Shown in pieces: positions 5,397-5,491 of a stretch of DNA of 5,491 bases. The first letter of the stretch is position 1; each line of letters begins with the position of its first letter. The position numbers were made by a program, and so were the translations under genes. The notes under the pieces were generated by a model. It was not told the origin of the DNA. It did no database searches and was given only the letters and a program-made list of their open reading frames with translations. The stretch is taken from the NCBI GenBank assembly GCA_002782605.1, contig PFIF01000129.1, positions 1-5,491 on the forward strand, read 5' to 3'. This stretch comes from Deltaproteobacteria bacterium CG_4_8_14_3_um_filter_43_13. GTDB taxonomy: Bacteria > Desulfobacterota > UBA8473.

Positions 5397-5491
5397 TTCA
5401 GGAACACATCCTCAATACGAGGATAGAGTATAAGTCAAGTGATATATCTTTGGCAGTGGCAATGGATTATACCTCACAAACTTCAGGAATT

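Larger units (their letters stand above)
5312..5491 (-). mobile_element. Group II intron, 3' portion (continues past the right edge)
   Basis: Read on the minus strand, the segment contains domain V (5396-5364), a short linker, domain VI (5360-5315) and the terminal GAC, ending at 5312 with CTACTCGAC, the AY-type 3' end of group II introns. Group II introns are self-splicing ribozymes that move as retroelements through an encoded reverse transcriptase/maturase. The 5' domains and any reverse transcriptase must lie right of the window. A hairpin ATCCTC/GAGGAT (5408-5424) just upstream of domain V could be the tip of domain IV. A short open stretch (about 5489-5412, minus) does not resemble a maturase C-terminus that I know, so whether the intron carries an ORF cannot be judged here. 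Confidence 0.85.

Noticed and set aside
5204..5407. 67-residue minus-strand frame MFLKSRVREN...
   Set aside because: It crosses intron domains V and VI and the exon junction, lacks a ribosome binding site, and its composition looks non-coding. It could only be real downstream as a 3' exon frame on the minus strand, which has no support.

Overview
The window is bacterial chromosomal DNA of low to moderate GC, strongly AT-rich between about 4910 and 5200. It holds four complete protein genes, one tRNA and the 3' end of a group II intron that runs off the right edge. Taxonomy cannot be fixed from this sequence. The DUF401-type membrane protein, the KaiC-like/XRE fusion and the group II intron would suit an anaerobic Desulfobacterota, Nitrospirota or anammox-type planctomycete lineage, but that is an inference and not a call.

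Left part (1-540): a GC-rich hairpin repeat, a stretch without genes, a rho-independent terminator facing right (for a gene left of the window), and a tRNA-Leu(CAG) on the minus strand with an encoded CCA end. A good sigma70-type promoter follows. It drives ribF (541-1476, plus), a full-length bifunctional riboflavin kinase/FAD synthetase.

Middle (1521-3560, minus): a likely two-gene transcript of a FabG-like short-chain dehydrogenase/reductase followed by a DUF401-family multi-pass membrane protein. It converges on ribF. The pairing suggests a metabolite carrier next to a redox enzyme, but no substrate can be read from the sequence.

Right part (3798-5491): a minus-strand regulator joins a KaiC/RAD55-like RecA-fold domain that has lost its Walker A lysine to a C-terminal XRE helix-turn-helix. 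Upstream lies a roughly 390-base AT-rich divergent control region with a promoter on each strand, several palindromes and three copies of TWWAGCTAA placed next to those promoters. The rightward promoter leads through a hairpin-containing leader to a strong ribosome binding site and an open frame beginning MPEVTVYEHGEFTDF. That frame is cut at base 5312 by the 3' end of a group II intron in antisense orientation. Domain V and domain VI, with a bulged branch-point adenosine 7 bases from the 3' end, can be folded by eye. The regulator, its divergent target and the intron that appears to have broken that target are the most unusual part of the window.
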